The notes beneath the pieces are model-generated. The model made no database searches. It had not been told where the DNA came from and saw only the letters and a program-made list of their open reading frames with translations. A program made the position numbers and the translations under genes. From Brevundimonas sp. Root1279 (GTDB lineage Bacteria; Pseudomonadota; Alphaproteobacteria; Caulobacterales; Caulobacteraceae), in contig NZ_LMEB01000005.1 in NCBI RefSeq assembly GCF_001425945.1, forward strand, positions 62,001 to 126,000: DNA of 64,000 nucleotides. The letters are read 5' to 3'. This document shows positions 32,970 through 45,851 of the stretch, piece after piece (positions within the stretch are counted from its first letter, which is position 1; every line of letters begins with the position of its first letter).

Positions 32970-34033
32970 GGCCGGACCGCCTCGTCGGCGTAGATGGCGA
33001 CGCCGGCCGGCGAACTGCTGGAGACCGCGCCGCGGTACATGCCCGAGGTGGTCATGGCGAAGGCCGGGCGGCCCTGCAGGTCCATGACGATGACGCCGCC
33101 GGAACCGCCCAGCGACAGGGCGTCGTCGACCTCGGCCTGGGCGGCGGCCTGCCCGGTCGCGCCGGAGGCGATGCGGGCGCAGATGTCTCGTGCGACCGAG
33201 GCGCGGATGTAGAATTCGCCGTCGCCGGTGGCTGAGACGCTGCAGCCGTCGCGGTTCGAGGCGTAGGTGCCGGCCCCGATCACCGGCACGTCGCCGACCC
33301 GACCCCAGCGCTTGGCCGTGGTGCCGCCCGTCGAGGTGCCGGCGGCGAGGCGGCCCTGGCTGTCGATGGCCACGGCGCCGACGGTGCCGAATTTGCGCTC
33401 ATTCAGCGGCGGCTGGGGGAGCAGGTTGTTGTCGGCCAGCGGACCGGGCGCGCCGGCCGGACGCGCCGGGATGGGAAGGTTCTGGCGACGCAGCTCGCGC
33501 TCCAGCCCCTGCCAGCGGCGCTCGGTGAAGAAGAAGCTGGGGTCGACCTGCTCCAGGCCCACCGAGGCGGCGAAGCTGTCGGCGCCCTGGCCGATCAGCA
33601 TGACGTGCGGCGACTGCTCCTTGACGGCGCGGGCGGCGGCGATCGGGTGGCGCGTGGTGGTCAGGCCCGCGACGGCGCCGGCGGTCAGGTCGGTCCCGTC
33701 CATGACGGCGGCGTCCAGCTCATTGCGACCCGCGGCGGTGAAGACGGCGCCGCGCCCGGCGTTGAACAGCGGGTCGTCCTCCATCACCTCGATGGCCGCC
33801 TGGACCGCGTCCATGGCCGAGCCGCCGTTGGCCAGCACGGTCCGCCCGGCCTCCAATGCGCGGTGCAGGGCTGCGCGATAGGCGGCGTCCTGCTCGGGCG
33901 ACAGGCTGGCCCGTTCGATGACCCCGGCACCGCCGTGGATTGCGAAGGACCAGGTCGGCGCCTCCTGGGCGGCGGCGGGCGTCGCGAGGAGGGCGAGAAC
34001 GGCGGCGGCGGGGATCAGGCGGATCAGCTTCAT
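32966..34033 (-). CDS. Periplasmic isoaspartyl peptidase / plant-type L-asparaginase
   Basis: A 355-residue Ntn-hydrolase with a signal peptide ending PAAAQ; ATG 34033 starts the signal, so the upstream in-frame codons were excluded. The alpha part opens with 'FAIHGGAGVIERASLSPEQ' and 'FNAGRGAVFT'. The auto-cleavage site and nucleophile Thr are in 'FGTVGAVAIDSQGRLAAGTSTGG', and the beta part has 'GAGTYASNRDGCSVSATGDGE'. It hydrolyses isoaspartyl dipeptides or asparagine after self-processing. Its secretion suggests a role in peptide scavenging. Second gene of the operon, 42 bases after the binding-protein gene. Confidence 0.93.
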   Translation of the reverse strand: MKLIRLIPAAAVLALLATPAAAQEAPTWSFAIHGGAGVIERASLSPEQDAAYRAALHRALEAGRTVLANGGSAMDAVQAAIEVMEDDPLFNAGRGAVFTAAGRNELDAAVMDGTDLTAGAVAGLTTTRHPIAAARAVKEQSPHVMLIGQGADSFAASVGLEQVDPSFFFTERRWQGLERELRRQNLPIPARPAGAPGPLADNNLLPQPPLNERKFGTVGAVAIDSQGRLAAGTSTGGTTAKRWGRVGDVPVIGAGTYASNRDGCSVSATGDGEFYIRASVARDICARIASGATGQAAAQAEVDDALSLGGSGGVIVMDLQGRPAFAMTTSGMYRGAVSSSSPAGVAIYADEAVRP

Positions 34034-34075
34034 GGTCGCAACCTCGACCAGCCGCGCCGGCAACTCAAGGGCCGG

Positions 34076-35020
34076 TCAGGCGATCCAGCGCGGGCGGGCC
34101 ACCTCGCGGGGGGCGCGGCCGTAGATGCGGTGCGCCAGCATCGACAGCCGGATCCAACCCGCCTTCGGTTCGGCCAGCCAGGCGCAGCCCAACAGGCGGT
34201 TCACCGAGGGCGGCCGGTCGACCCAGCCGAAGGGGGTGTTGGGCAGCAACAGCAGGTCGCGCCGCTGGCCGTTGCGACGGGTGCGCCAGACCGGATCCTG
34301 GGCGGCGACGCGAGCGAAGGCGGGGTTGATGGTGATGATCGCCTCGGGGTCCCAGGCGTTCACCTGTTCAAGGCTGACCCGGCCGATGTCAGTTGAGCCG
34401 ACGGCGACATTGGGCCAGCCGGCGCCCTCCAGCACCTCGGTGGCCAAGGCCCCGTGGAAGCCGGTTTCCAGCCCGTCCTCGCCCCGCGCGTAATAGAAGC
34501 TTGGGCCCGGCGGCGCCTGGCGCCACCGTTCCAGCACCGAGGCGGCGGCGTCGGCCAGGGTCTCCGCCTCCGGAGGCGCTTCCAACAGTTCGGCGGCCTG
34601 ACGCAGGGCGTCGGGCATACGGTCGAGGGAGCCGTCCAGGAATCGCCAGTCCGCGCCCAGCTGCCCCCGCAGACGGTCGGCCAGGGCTTGGTATTCGAGC
34701 TCGACGTCGCCGTAGTCGATGACCAGGCGGGGCTTGAGGGCGGCGAGGGCGCGGACGTTGGCCGGATCGCCTCCGCCGCTGGTCAGGGTGCCGAGTTCGG
34801 GAAGCGCGCCGGCGAGCGGCGGCAGGGCGGCGAGGGCCGCCGCGTCCGGCTTCCACGGCCAGCCGGCCAGACGCTCCCGGGCCACCGCCCAGATGAGCAA
34901 GGCCGCGGGCTGGCCGGCTGCGACAACGTCGCCGCCGCGCCGCGCCGGAGGACCGGAGCAGGCGGCCGCGGCGACGCCGCCGGCAAGACCGGTAGCCATC
35001 AGGATGCGGCGCGTCAGCAT
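34076..35020 (-). CDS. Orphan metal/B12-type ABC substrate-binding protein
   Basis: A 314-residue putative lipoprotein: the N-terminus 'TRRILMATGLAGGVAAAACSG' combines a twin-arginine-like start with a lipobox. The rest has the two-lobe TroA/FepB-type fold with a long central helix; 'GWVDRPPSVNRLLGCAWLAE' is the conserved C-lobe segment of iron-siderophore, cobalamin and tungstate/metal binding proteins. No permease or ATPase gene is adjacent, which is unusual. It begins the operon with the peptidase, cupin, methyltransferase and small protein genes. The ligand is unknown. Confidence 0.85.
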   Translation of the reverse strand: MLTRRILMATGLAGGVAAAACSGPPARRGGDVVAAGQPAALLIWAVARERLAGWPWKPDAAALAALPPLAGALPELGTLTSGGGDPANVRALAALKPRLVIDYGDVELEYQALADRLRGQLGADWRFLDGSLDRMPDALRQAAELLEAPPEAETLADAAASVLERWRQAPPGPSFYYARGEDGLETGFHGALATEVLEGAGWPNVAVGSTDIGRVSLEQVNAWDPEAIITINPAFARVAAQDPVWRTRRNGQRRDLLLLPNTPFGWVDRPPSVNRLLGCAWLAEPKAGWIRLSMLAHRIYGRAPREVARPRWIA

Positions 35021-35192
35021 GCCGGGCGGGTGACTCCGTTGTTCAAAACTGGCCCAAAACGAGGCGTCTCACGCCGGGTTACGACTTGTAAAGCCTGTCC
35101 CGGGGTGGTTCTGTCGCGGCTCTCAGGGGAGGTGGGCGCGCGAAGGTGCGCCTCAATCGAGGACAACGCTTCCTCGCAGTCAAAGGGTTCGC

Positions 35193-37121
35193 ATGAATAT
35201 CGTCATCTTGCTGGGGGTGGTGATCACCCTCGTCACGGGCATTCCCGTGCTTCTTCAGATCCTGAAGAACCACCCGAGGGGCCTGATCATCTGCTTCTTC
35301 GCCGAGATGTGGGAACGGTTCTCGTTCTACGGCATGCGCGGCCTGCTGATCTTCTATCTGACCCAGCACTTCCTGTTCCCCGACGCCCAGGCGTCCGGTC
35401 AGTACGGCACGTACGGCTCGCTCGTTTACCTGCTGCCGCTGATCGGCGGCATCGTGGCGGACCGCTACATCGGCACCCGCAAGGCGATTATGTTCGGCGC
35501 TATCCTGCTGGTCATGGGCCACGGCCTGATGGCGGTCGAAGGCAGCCCGGCGCAACAGGTCCTGCGCACCGGCGACCAGACCTTCGCAGTCCAGATGGTC
35601 GAACGTGACGGCCAGAACGTCAGCCAGGTGACCATCGACGGCCAGGCCTTCGACTACACCACCGGCGCCGACGGCAATGCGGTCGTTGCGGGGCTCCCGG
35701 CCGGATCGCCGCTGGCGACGGCCGACCTGCAGACCGACGTCATCAAGTCGTCGGGCGAAAAGTGGTTCTTCCTCGCTTTGTCGCTGATCATCATGGGCGT
35801 CGGCTTCCTGAAGCCGAACATCTCGACCCTGGTCGGGCAGCTCTATCCGCAGGGCGATCCGCGTCGAGACTCCGGCTTCACCCTGTACTACTACGGCATC
35901 AACCTCGGCGCCTTCTGGGCCGCCGTGCTCTGCGGCTACCTCGGCCAGACCTTCGGCTGGGGCTGGGGCTTCGGCCTCGCCGGCATCGGCATGGCGCTGG
36001 GCCTGGTCGTCTTCTGGCTGGGCAAGCCGCTGCTGCAGGGCAAGGGCGAAAGCCCCTATCCCGAGCTGATCAAGAAGCCGGTCGCCGGGTTCCTGAACCG
36101 CGAAATCATCATCTATCTGCTCGGCTTCGTCGGCGTCGCCGGTCTGTACTTCGTCGTTCCGAACCATACCCTGGTCGGTCAGGGCCTGCTCGCCGCTACC
36201 GTGGCGGCGTTGGGCTTCATCACCTGGTTCATCGTCTTCAAGCTGCGCGGCGACCGCGTCGCTCGCGAGCGGATGATGCTGGCCATGGTGCTGATCTTCG
36301 GCTCCGCAGTGTTCTTCACCCTGTTCGAGCAGGCCGGTTCGTCGCTGAACCTGTTCGCCGACCGTAACGTCGACCTCTCGATCACCGGCGTGCCGGGCAC
36401 CATCCTCGGCATCCCGTACGGCACGCCGGCCCAGTTCGCGGCCTACGGCATGTCGCCCACGGGCCTGTGGATCGACACCACGATCACCGCCGCCCAGACC
36501 CAGTCGTTCAACGCGGGCTTCATCCTGATCTTCGCGCCGGTCTTCGCGGCCCTGTGGGCCTTCCTGGGCCAGCGCCGGATCGACCCGAACCCGGTGGTCA
36601 AGTTCGGCCTGGGCATCATCCAGGTCGGCGTCGGCTTCCTGGTCGTCGTCTGGGGCGCCAACTCGGGCATGGTCGATGACGCCTTCCGCACGCCGCTGGT
36701 CCTGCTCGGCCTGCTCTACATGCTGCACACGACCGGCGAGCTGTTCCTCAGCCCCGTCGGCCTGTCCGAGATCACCAAGCTGTCGGTGGCCTCGATCGTG
36801 TCCTTCATGATGGCGGTCTGGTTCATGGCCTCGTCGATCGCGCACTTCATCGGCGGCGAGATCGCCAAGCGCGCCGGCACCGAGACGGTCGGCGGCGAGG
36901 TGACCAATCCGGAGGCTGCGCTGCAGACTTCGCTGGACACCTTCAACACCATCGGCTGGGTCGGCATCGGCATCGGTGTCGCCTTCATCCTGGCGAGCTT
37001 CTTCATCGCCAAGTGGTCGAACGGCGTGAACGACCCGAACAACCACCCGGGACCGTCGGTCACCGAGGGCGGTCACGAGGACGGCAACGTCGCTCAGCCG
37101 CATAAGAGCACGCTCGGCTAA
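35193..37121 (+). CDS. POT/PTR-family proton-dependent oligopeptide transporter
   Basis: A 642-residue inner-membrane peptide symporter. The first helix has the proton-coupling 'FAEMWERFSFYGMRGLLI' (ExxERFxYYG-type motif). The PTR2 signature region 'IGGIVADRYIGTRKAIMFG' follows. A long periplasmic insert of about 80 residues (about 115-190, 'VERDGQNVSQVTIDG') is characteristic of the large alphaproteobacterial members. 'GYLGQTFGWGWGFGLAGIGM' marks helix 5. It should import di- and tripeptides with protons, and fits the peptidase genes nearby. Strong codon bias suggests high expression. A terminator with a UUCG loop follows. Confidence 0.95.
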   Translation: MNIVILLGVVITLVTGIPVLLQILKNHPRGLIICFFAEMWERFSFYGMRGLLIFYLTQHFLFPDAQASGQYGTYGSLVYLLPLIGGIVADRYIGTRKAIMFGAILLVMGHGLMAVEGSPAQQVLRTGDQTFAVQMVERDGQNVSQVTIDGQAFDYTTGADGNAVVAGLPAGSPLATADLQTDVIKSSGEKWFFLALSLIIMGVGFLKPNISTLVGQLYPQGDPRRDSGFTLYYYGINLGAFWAAVLCGYLGQTFGWGWGFGLAGIGMALGLVVFWLGKPLLQGKGESPYPELIKKPVAGFLNREIIIYLLGFVGVAGLYFVVPNHTLVGQGLLAATVAALGFITWFIVFKLRGDRVARERMMLAMVLIFGSAVFFTLFEQAGSSLNLFADRNVDLSITGVPGTILGIPYGTPAQFAAYGMSPTGLWIDTTITAAQTQSFNAGFILIFAPVFAALWAFLGQRRIDPNPVVKFGLGIIQVGVGFLVVVWGANSGMVDDAFRTPLVLLGLLYMLHTTGELFLSPVGLSEITKLSVASIVSFMMAVWFMASSIAHFIGGEIAKRAGTETVGGEVTNPEAALQTSLDTFNTIGWVGIGIGVAFILASFFIAKWSNGVNDPNNHPGPSVTEGGHEDGNVAQPHKSTLG

Positions 37122-37144
37122 GGCCGGGCGCAACCTGAACTGAG

Positions 37145-37173
37145 AAGGGCGGCGCTTCGGCGCCGCCCTTTTT
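37145..37173 (+). terminator. Intrinsic terminator of peptide transporter gene
   Basis: The stem AAGGGCGGCGC (37145-37155) and GCGCCGCCCTT (37160-37170) closes a TTCG tetraloop and is followed by TTT. The AA/TT ends make it partly bidirectional. Confidence 0.93.
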
Positions 37174-37200
37174 CTTTGCGCCGAACCCGATCGCACAAAC

Positions 37201-37234
37201 GAAAACGGCGCGGACTCCGGGGAGCCCGCGCCGT
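37201..37234 (-). terminator. Intrinsic terminator of TonB receptor gene (leftward)
   Basis: Read on the minus strand, ACGGCGCGG (37234-37226) pairs with CCGCGCCGT (37213-37205) and is followed by TTTTC. It lies 24 bases beyond the stop codon of the receptor gene. Confidence 0.85.
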
Positions 37235-37257
37235 GCGCGTCGACCGGTTTCAGCCGG

Positions 37258-39357
37258 TCAGAACGACTTGCGGATCTGCAGGAACAGCCAAGGGGCCATC
37301 TTCGTGCGGCGCACCTCGGTGAAGGCCAGCGGGGCCACGTCGCGGGGGCCGCTGTAGATATCGCGGCTGTAGCCCTGCTCGCGGTCCGTGACGTTGCCGA
37401 CGTCCAGCTTGACGGTGAGGTCCGTGGTCGGCTTCCACTGGGCGTACAGGGTGACGAACGGCTCGGCGTAGAAGGCGCGGACCTCGCGGACGCGGAAGGC
37501 GCGACCCTTGTCGACGTTGCAGCCGTGGTCGAAGCCGTAGGACCATTTCCCGCCCTGGAGGTCCTGGTTGAAGCTGACGCCGCAGCCGAAGGCCTGGTTG
37601 CCCTGGAAGCGTCGCTCCTCGCCGGTCACCGGATCGATTACGCTGGTGTCGACCCAGCTGCCGCGCACCTGGAACCGCCCGTTCGGGATGCCGAGCTTGT
37701 CGGTGGGGAGGGTCAGGCGCGTCTCGAAGACCGAGAAGTCGCCGTCGCCGATGTTGCCCACGCCGTCGAAGCCGCCGGTCAGCGGGATGATGTCGACCAC
37801 GTCCTTCACCCAGCCGCGCTGGGCCACCAGGGTGAAGACGCCCTCGCCCCAGAAGCGACGCTCATAGACGGCCTCGATGACGGTCTGCTGTTCCGGCACC
37901 AGGTCCGGGTTGCCGCCCTCGACCTGGCCGATGTCGATGTCGGCCGAGGCGACGAAATCACGGAAATCGAGCTGGCCGACCGAGTGCTCGGCGCGGAAGC
38001 GGAACTGCTGGCCGGCCCACGGCGTCCAGGTCAGCTGCAGGCGCGGCTTGGGATAGACGAACGACTTGCTGGTGTCGCTGTCGCCCGTCTGGCTGATCTC
38101 GGAGACCTCGACGCGCAGTCCGGCTTCGAGGGTGAATTTCGGGTTCGGGCGCCAGGTGGCCTGGCCGAAGACTTCGCCGCGCAGCTCTTCCACCTTGACG
38201 GCCGCCGAGGGCAGCGGGATCGGCACGCCGTCTTCCTCATAGGTCGTGGCGCTGTCGAGGAAGTTGTAGGCGATCTCACCGCCGCCCTCGTAGGCCCAGC
38301 GGTCGTTCGGGCGGAAGCGCAGCACGCCGCGGCCGATCGACTCGCCCGAGGTCGAGTCCTCGGTGAAGGTCGAGGTGTCGAGGGCCGTGAAGGAGACGCC
38401 GGTGTAGTCCTGGGTCTGAGAGCGCTGCAGGCCGGTCACCTCGAGGCCGAGGCGTTCGGACAGGTCGCGGGTCCAGTTGAAGCCGAGCTCGCCGTTGATC
38501 GAGTCCGACTGCTCGTCGTTGAAGCTGTCGACCCCGGCGCCCGAGTTGATCAGGATGTCCTGCTGGTTCTCGTTGCCGAACCAGCCGACCAGGCCGTTGA
38601 CGCGCAGACGGCCGCCGACGAAGCCGCGCTGAATGGCGCCGGTGGCGCGCACGTTGCGGAAGCGGTCCCACAGCTCGATGTCTGCATCCTGGATCTGGGT
38701 CCCGTCGGGGGCGTAGCGGCGACGGTAGCCGTCGCCGGTGCCGTCGGTGCGGTCCGTGGTGGCGCTGATCGAACCCTCGATCGAATTGTCGCCGTCGCGC
38801 CGCGAGTACTCCGCCGAGAGGATCGGGCCGAGATAGCCGTCCGGATAGATGTAGGTGTTGAACTCGAGCACGCGCTCGGTGGTCACGGTGCGCTTCAGCA
38901 CGACGTTGGCGATGACCGAGCGGCCCTGCATGTCGATGCCCGGGGCGCCGCCGCGGATCAGCTCGATGCGCTCGACGCTGTCGGCCGAGATCCGGCGCAG
39001 AACCTGGTCGAGGCTGTCGCTCTTGGAGGAGGGACGGTCGCCGTCGATCAGCACGTTGCCGGCGGCGCCCGCAAAGCCGCGCGTGCTGGTATCGCCAACG
39101 TCGAGACCGAACCCCGGCAGGCGGGCGATCATGTCCAGGGCCGTGTCAGGTTGCGAGTCGGCGAAGAACTCGGGCTGGAAGATCAGGACGCCGCGCTGGT
39201 TGGCGTCGACCTCGGGCGAGGTCTGCAGAGGACCGGTCGGGATCGGCGTCTGCGAGGCGCTTTCGGGATTGGGCGATTGGGTCGGCGTCGTCTGGGCCAA
39301 CGCGGGAGCACCCAGCATCGATAGGGCGGCCGTCGCCAGCCAGATACGCTTGTCCAT
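37258..39357 (-). CDS. TonB-dependent receptor
   Basis: A 699-residue outer-membrane receptor with a signal peptide (APALAQ). An N-terminal stretch rich in Pro/Thr/Ser follows, then a plug: 'MIARLPGFGLDVGDTSTRGF', 'NVLIDGDRPSSKSDSLDQVL', 'RIELIRGGAPGIDMQGRSVI'. The barrel ends in '...LQIRKSF'. The plug wording 'NVLIDGDRPSSKSD' is typical of a Caulobacterales/sphingomonad subgroup with poorly known ligands. Being convergent with the peptide transporter gene it could handle peptides, but this is only proximity. GGGAGAGGGA before the ATG is a good ribosome site. Confidence 0.92.
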   Translation of the reverse strand: MDKRIWLATAALSMLGAPALAQTTPTQSPNPESASQTPIPTGPLQTSPEVDANQRGVLIFQPEFFADSQPDTALDMIARLPGFGLDVGDTSTRGFAGAAGNVLIDGDRPSSKSDSLDQVLRRISADSVERIELIRGGAPGIDMQGRSVIANVVLKRTVTTERVLEFNTYIYPDGYLGPILSAEYSRRDGDNSIEGSISATTDRTDGTGDGYRRRYAPDGTQIQDADIELWDRFRNVRATGAIQRGFVGGRLRVNGLVGWFGNENQQDILINSGAGVDSFNDEQSDSINGELGFNWTRDLSERLGLEVTGLQRSQTQDYTGVSFTALDTSTFTEDSTSGESIGRGVLRFRPNDRWAYEGGGEIAYNFLDSATTYEEDGVPIPLPSAAVKVEELRGEVFGQATWRPNPKFTLEAGLRVEVSEISQTGDSDTSKSFVYPKPRLQLTWTPWAGQQFRFRAEHSVGQLDFRDFVASADIDIGQVEGGNPDLVPEQQTVIEAVYERRFWGEGVFTLVAQRGWVKDVVDIIPLTGGFDGVGNIGDGDFSVFETRLTLPTDKLGIPNGRFQVRGSWVDTSVIDPVTGEERRFQGNQAFGCGVSFNQDLQGGKWSYGFDHGCNVDKGRAFRVREVRAFYAEPFVTLYAQWKPTTDLTVKLDVGNVTDREQGYSRDIYSGPRDVAPLAFTEVRRTKMAPWLFLQIRKSF

Positions 39358-39471
39358 TAGTCCCTCTCCCTGATGCGCGGACGGTGCCCGTGGCGCAGGG
39401 AGGGCTCCAGTTACAAGCTGGACAGGTGGATTAATTCGCGGACAGGCTTGGGGCCAGCCCGTGACGACACG

Positions 39472-41400
39472 TCAGCGGACAGCCTCCACCTGGGCGATAA
39501 TGTCCGCGAGCTCCGCCTGGGTGAAGGGCTTGGACAGCCGCGGCAGGCCGATCTGCAGTCGGTCATGCGCCAGGCCGAGATCGGCGTAGCCGGAGGCGAT
39601 GATGATGGGCAGGTTCGGCCGACGCTCGCTGACGGCGCGGGCCAGCTGGGTGCCGGTCATGCCGGGCATGACCTCGTCGGTGATCAGCAGGTCGATCTCG
39701 GGCAGGCTCTCGATGAGGGTCAGGGCCTCGCGGCCGGTGCTGGCCTGGACCACCTCGTGCCCCAGATCGTCGAGCATGGCGACGGTGTTGGTCAGGACCA
39801 GGTTGTCGTCGTCTACGGCGAGCACGACCAGACGCTCGGCGGCGGAGGCGGCCGCCGGTGTCTCCGGACCGGCGGGCAGTGCGCCCAAGGCGACCGGCAA
39901 CCACAGCTCGATGCGGGCGCCTTCGCCGGGCGCGCTGTCGATCTCCATCCAGCCGCCGGACTGGGCGACCAGTCCGTGCACCATGGACAGGCCGAGTCCC
40001 GTGCCTTTTCCGACCCCCTTGGTGGTGAAGAAGGGATCGCTGGCGCGCGCCAGCACGTCGGCCGCCATGCCTTCGCCGCTGTCGGAGACCGAGACGCAGA
40101 CATAGCGTTCGCCGGGTTCGCCTCGCCCTTCGGGCGCGGGCCGCAGCTCGGCTCCGATGCTGATGACGCCGCCGCCGGGCATGGCGTCGCGGGCGTTGAC
40201 CACGAGGTTCAGGATCGCGGACTCGAACTGGTTCTGGTCCGTGAGCACCGGCGGGACCCGCTGCGGGAAACGCAGGTTGATCGACAGGGCGGCGCCGATG
40301 GTCCGCTGCAGGAAGTCGACCATGCCGCGCACCGAGGCGGCGACGTCGACCGGTTCGAGGGTCAGCTCCTGCTTGCGTGCGAAGGCCAGCATGCGCTGGG
40401 TCAGGGCGGCGCCGCGCTCGGCTCCCTGGATGGCGTTGTCCAGCAGGGGCGTCACGCGCGGGTCGTACGGCAGGCGTTTGCGCACCAGCTCCAGGCTGCC
40501 CAGGACCGCCGCCAGCAGGTTGTTGAAGTCGTGCGCCACGCCGCCGGTCAGCTGGCCGACGGCCTCCATCTTCTGCGACTGGAACAGGGCCTCGCGGGCC
40601 GCCTCCAGTTCATGCTGCGCCACCATGCGCTCGGTGATGTCGCGGGTGACCTTGGCGTAGCCGATGATCCGGCCTGTCGGGTCATGGATCGCATCAACGA
40701 CGACGTGGGCGTCGAAGCGGCTGCCGTCCTTGCGGACGCGCAAGCCTTCCTTCTCAAAACGGCCTTCTGCGGCGGCGATGCGCAGGGCCTCGGCGGGCCG
40801 GCCGGCGAGCTGGTCCTCCTCGGTGTAGAAGCGCGAGAAATGTTCGCCGACGATCTCCTCGGGCCGGTAGCCCTTGATGCGCTGCGCCCCGGTGTTCCAG
40901 CTGGCGACGTTGCCCGAGGTGTCGAGCATATAGATGGCGTAGTCGGTGACGCCCTCGATCAGCAGCCGGAACTGCTCCTGGCTTTGCTGCAGGGCGCGCT
41001 GGGCGTCGAGTCTTTCGCTCAAGTCGCGGGTGATCTTGGCGAAGCCGATGACCTCGCCGTCGATCTTGATCGGGTCGATGACCACGCTGGCCCAGAACCG
41101 ACTGCCGTCCTTGCGGACGCGCCAGCCCTCGGACTCGAAGCGACCTTCGCGCCTCGCCACCGCCAGGGCCTTGGCGGGGAGATCGGCGGCGCGATCCTCG
41201 GGCAGGTAGAAACGGGAGAAATGCTCGCCGATGATCTCGTCGGCGCAATAGCCCTTGAAGCGCTGGGCGCCGGGATTCCAGCTGGTCACCCGCCCGTCGG
41301 CGTCGAGCATGTAGATGGCGTAGTCGGTGATCGACTCGACGAGCAGCCGATAGCGGTCGGACGTCTCCGCCGGTCTGTCTCGCCTCTTCTCGCGCGTCAT
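39472..41400 (-). CDS. Soluble PAS-PAS hybrid histidine kinase
   Basis: A 642-residue cytosolic kinase without membrane segments. Two closely similar PAS domains (about 18-130 and 142-258) each contain 'TDYAIYMLD' and 'KGY..(E/D)EI(I/V)GEHFSRFY', so the second is a duplicate of the first. The HWE/HisKA region has 'GQLTGGVAHDFNNLLA' (phospho-His H290). The ATPase shows 'NLVVNARDAMPGGG' and 'GKGTGLGLSMVHG'. A C-terminal receiver has the phospho-Asp in 'LLITDEVMPGMTG'. ATG 41400 was chosen for GGGGGATCTCC upstream. This architecture is common for light/redox/energy-sensing kinases; no ligand residue such as the LOV Cys is seen. Confidence 0.93.
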   Translation of the reverse strand: MTREKRRDRPAETSDRYRLLVESITDYAIYMLDADGRVTSWNPGAQRFKGYCADEIIGEHFSRFYLPEDRAADLPAKALAVARREGRFESEGWRVRKDGSRFWASVVIDPIKIDGEVIGFAKITRDLSERLDAQRALQQSQEQFRLLIEGVTDYAIYMLDTSGNVASWNTGAQRIKGYRPEEIVGEHFSRFYTEEDQLAGRPAEALRIAAAEGRFEKEGLRVRKDGSRFDAHVVVDAIHDPTGRIIGYAKVTRDITERMVAQHELEAAREALFQSQKMEAVGQLTGGVAHDFNNLLAAVLGSLELVRKRLPYDPRVTPLLDNAIQGAERGAALTQRMLAFARKQELTLEPVDVAASVRGMVDFLQRTIGAALSINLRFPQRVPPVLTDQNQFESAILNLVVNARDAMPGGGVISIGAELRPAPEGRGEPGERYVCVSVSDSGEGMAADVLARASDPFFTTKGVGKGTGLGLSMVHGLVAQSGGWMEIDSAPGEGARIELWLPVALGALPAGPETPAAASAAERLVVLAVDDDNLVLTNTVAMLDDLGHEVVQASTGREALTLIESLPEIDLLITDEVMPGMTGTQLARAVSERRPNLPIIIASGYADLGLAHDRLQIGLPRLSKPFTQAELADIIAQVEAVR

Positions 41401-41520
41401 GGAGATCCCCCGATCGTTTGAAACGGTGCACCTTGGCTGGGGTTCCGGTCCGTGCAGGGATGATCCCGGCGATGGATGGGCTAAGGTTCCGCAAAGGACG
41501 GTTGCGTACGGGAGGGGGGC

Positions 41521-42450
41521 ATGGCGAATCAAGGACAGAGAGCGACCGCGATGGTGGCGGCGCTGGCGTCGGCGGGAGCCATCGGACTGGGCGTCGCAGG
41601 ACCGGCCGCGGCGGGCGAGGCGGCTTGCGTGGCCGTGCCGAAGGACCGCATCGCCGTTCAGCTCTATTCGCTTCGCGACGCCCTGGCGTCGACCAGCCCC
41701 GCCGACCGTCCGGAGGCGCTGTTCGCCGCGCTGGGGGCCATCGGCTTCGCCGGCGTGGAGCGCTTCGCGGGGACCTCAGGGCTGACTGTCGATGCCTATC
41801 GCGCCGCGGCGGACCGGCATGGGCTGAAGGTGGTCGGCAGCCACGAGTCGCTGGACCCGGCCGGCTGGGCCGGGCGGCTGGCCGAGGCCAGGGCGTTGGG
41901 TCAGACCCATATCGGCTCGGGCGGCTTCGGCGGCCCCGGCCTGGACACGCTGGAAGACACCCTGGAGACGGCGCGTAATCTGAACCGGTTGGGCGAGCAG
42001 GCGGCGGCCCAAGGGCTGGTTCTGGTGGTGCACAACCACGACGGCGAACTGACCCGCCTCCACGACTACGACCTGGACGGCGACGGCGCGCCGGAGCCGA
42101 CCCGCGTCTGGGAGATCATCGCCGCCGAGACCGAGCCGCATTGGGTGTCGTTCGAGCTGGACGTCCACTGGACGCGCGTCGGCCTCGGCGTCGATCGCTT
42201 CGAGGAGACGCTCGACTTCGTGCGGCGCCATCGCGACCGCATCGCCCTGCTGCACGTCAAGGACACGACCGCTGACGGCTCGATCGCTGATCTGGGCCGC
42301 GGCACGACCGACTGGGCGCGGCTGTTCGAGGCGGCCGGCCCGGGCGTCGCCGCCTACATCTGGGAGCATGACAACCCGGCCGATCCGCTGGCCTCGGCGC
42401 GGATCGCCTACGACTTCCTCAGCTGCGGGGCCGCGAAGCCCCACAGCTGA
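41521..42450 (+). CDS. Secreted sugar phosphate isomerase/epimerase-like protein
   Basis: A 309-residue AP-endonuclease-2-type TIM barrel preceded by a signal peptide (about 1-36, ending AAAGEA). Conserved elements are 'IAVQLYSLRDAL', 'VVHNHDGELTRL', 'FELDVHWTRVG' and 'IALLHVKDTTADGSIADLG', giving the His, Asp and Glu metal ligands. Secreted members of this group occur in carbohydrate-using bacteria, often next to oxidoreductases, and some act as 3-keto-glycoside epimerases or hydrolases. No such partner is present. Convergent with the amidohydrolase gene, nine bases apart. Confidence 0.88.
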   Translation: MANQGQRATAMVAALASAGAIGLGVAGPAAAGEAACVAVPKDRIAVQLYSLRDALASTSPADRPEALFAALGAIGFAGVERFAGTSGLTVDAYRAAADRHGLKVVGSHESLDPAGWAGRLAEARALGQTHIGSGGFGGPGLDTLEDTLETARNLNRLGEQAAAQGLVLVVHNHDGELTRLHDYDLDGDGAPEPTRVWEIIAAETEPHWVSFELDVHWTRVGLGVDRFEETLDFVRRHRDRIALLHVKDTTADGSIADLGRGTTDWARLFEAAGPGVAAYIWEHDNPADPLASARIAYDFLSCGAAKPHS

Positions 42451-42459
42451 GTTGAGCCG

Positions 42460-45732
<3,273 letters not shown>

Positions 45733-45851
45733 TCTGGATATCCCCAACTGTCGACGTCTTGGGCCGCCCAGGTGATCTCGACTTGGCGGCCGCGTCTTCG
45801 CTGGGGCCTAATGAGCATCCCGCGGCGGGCGGTGTCCAGACGCAGGACGCT

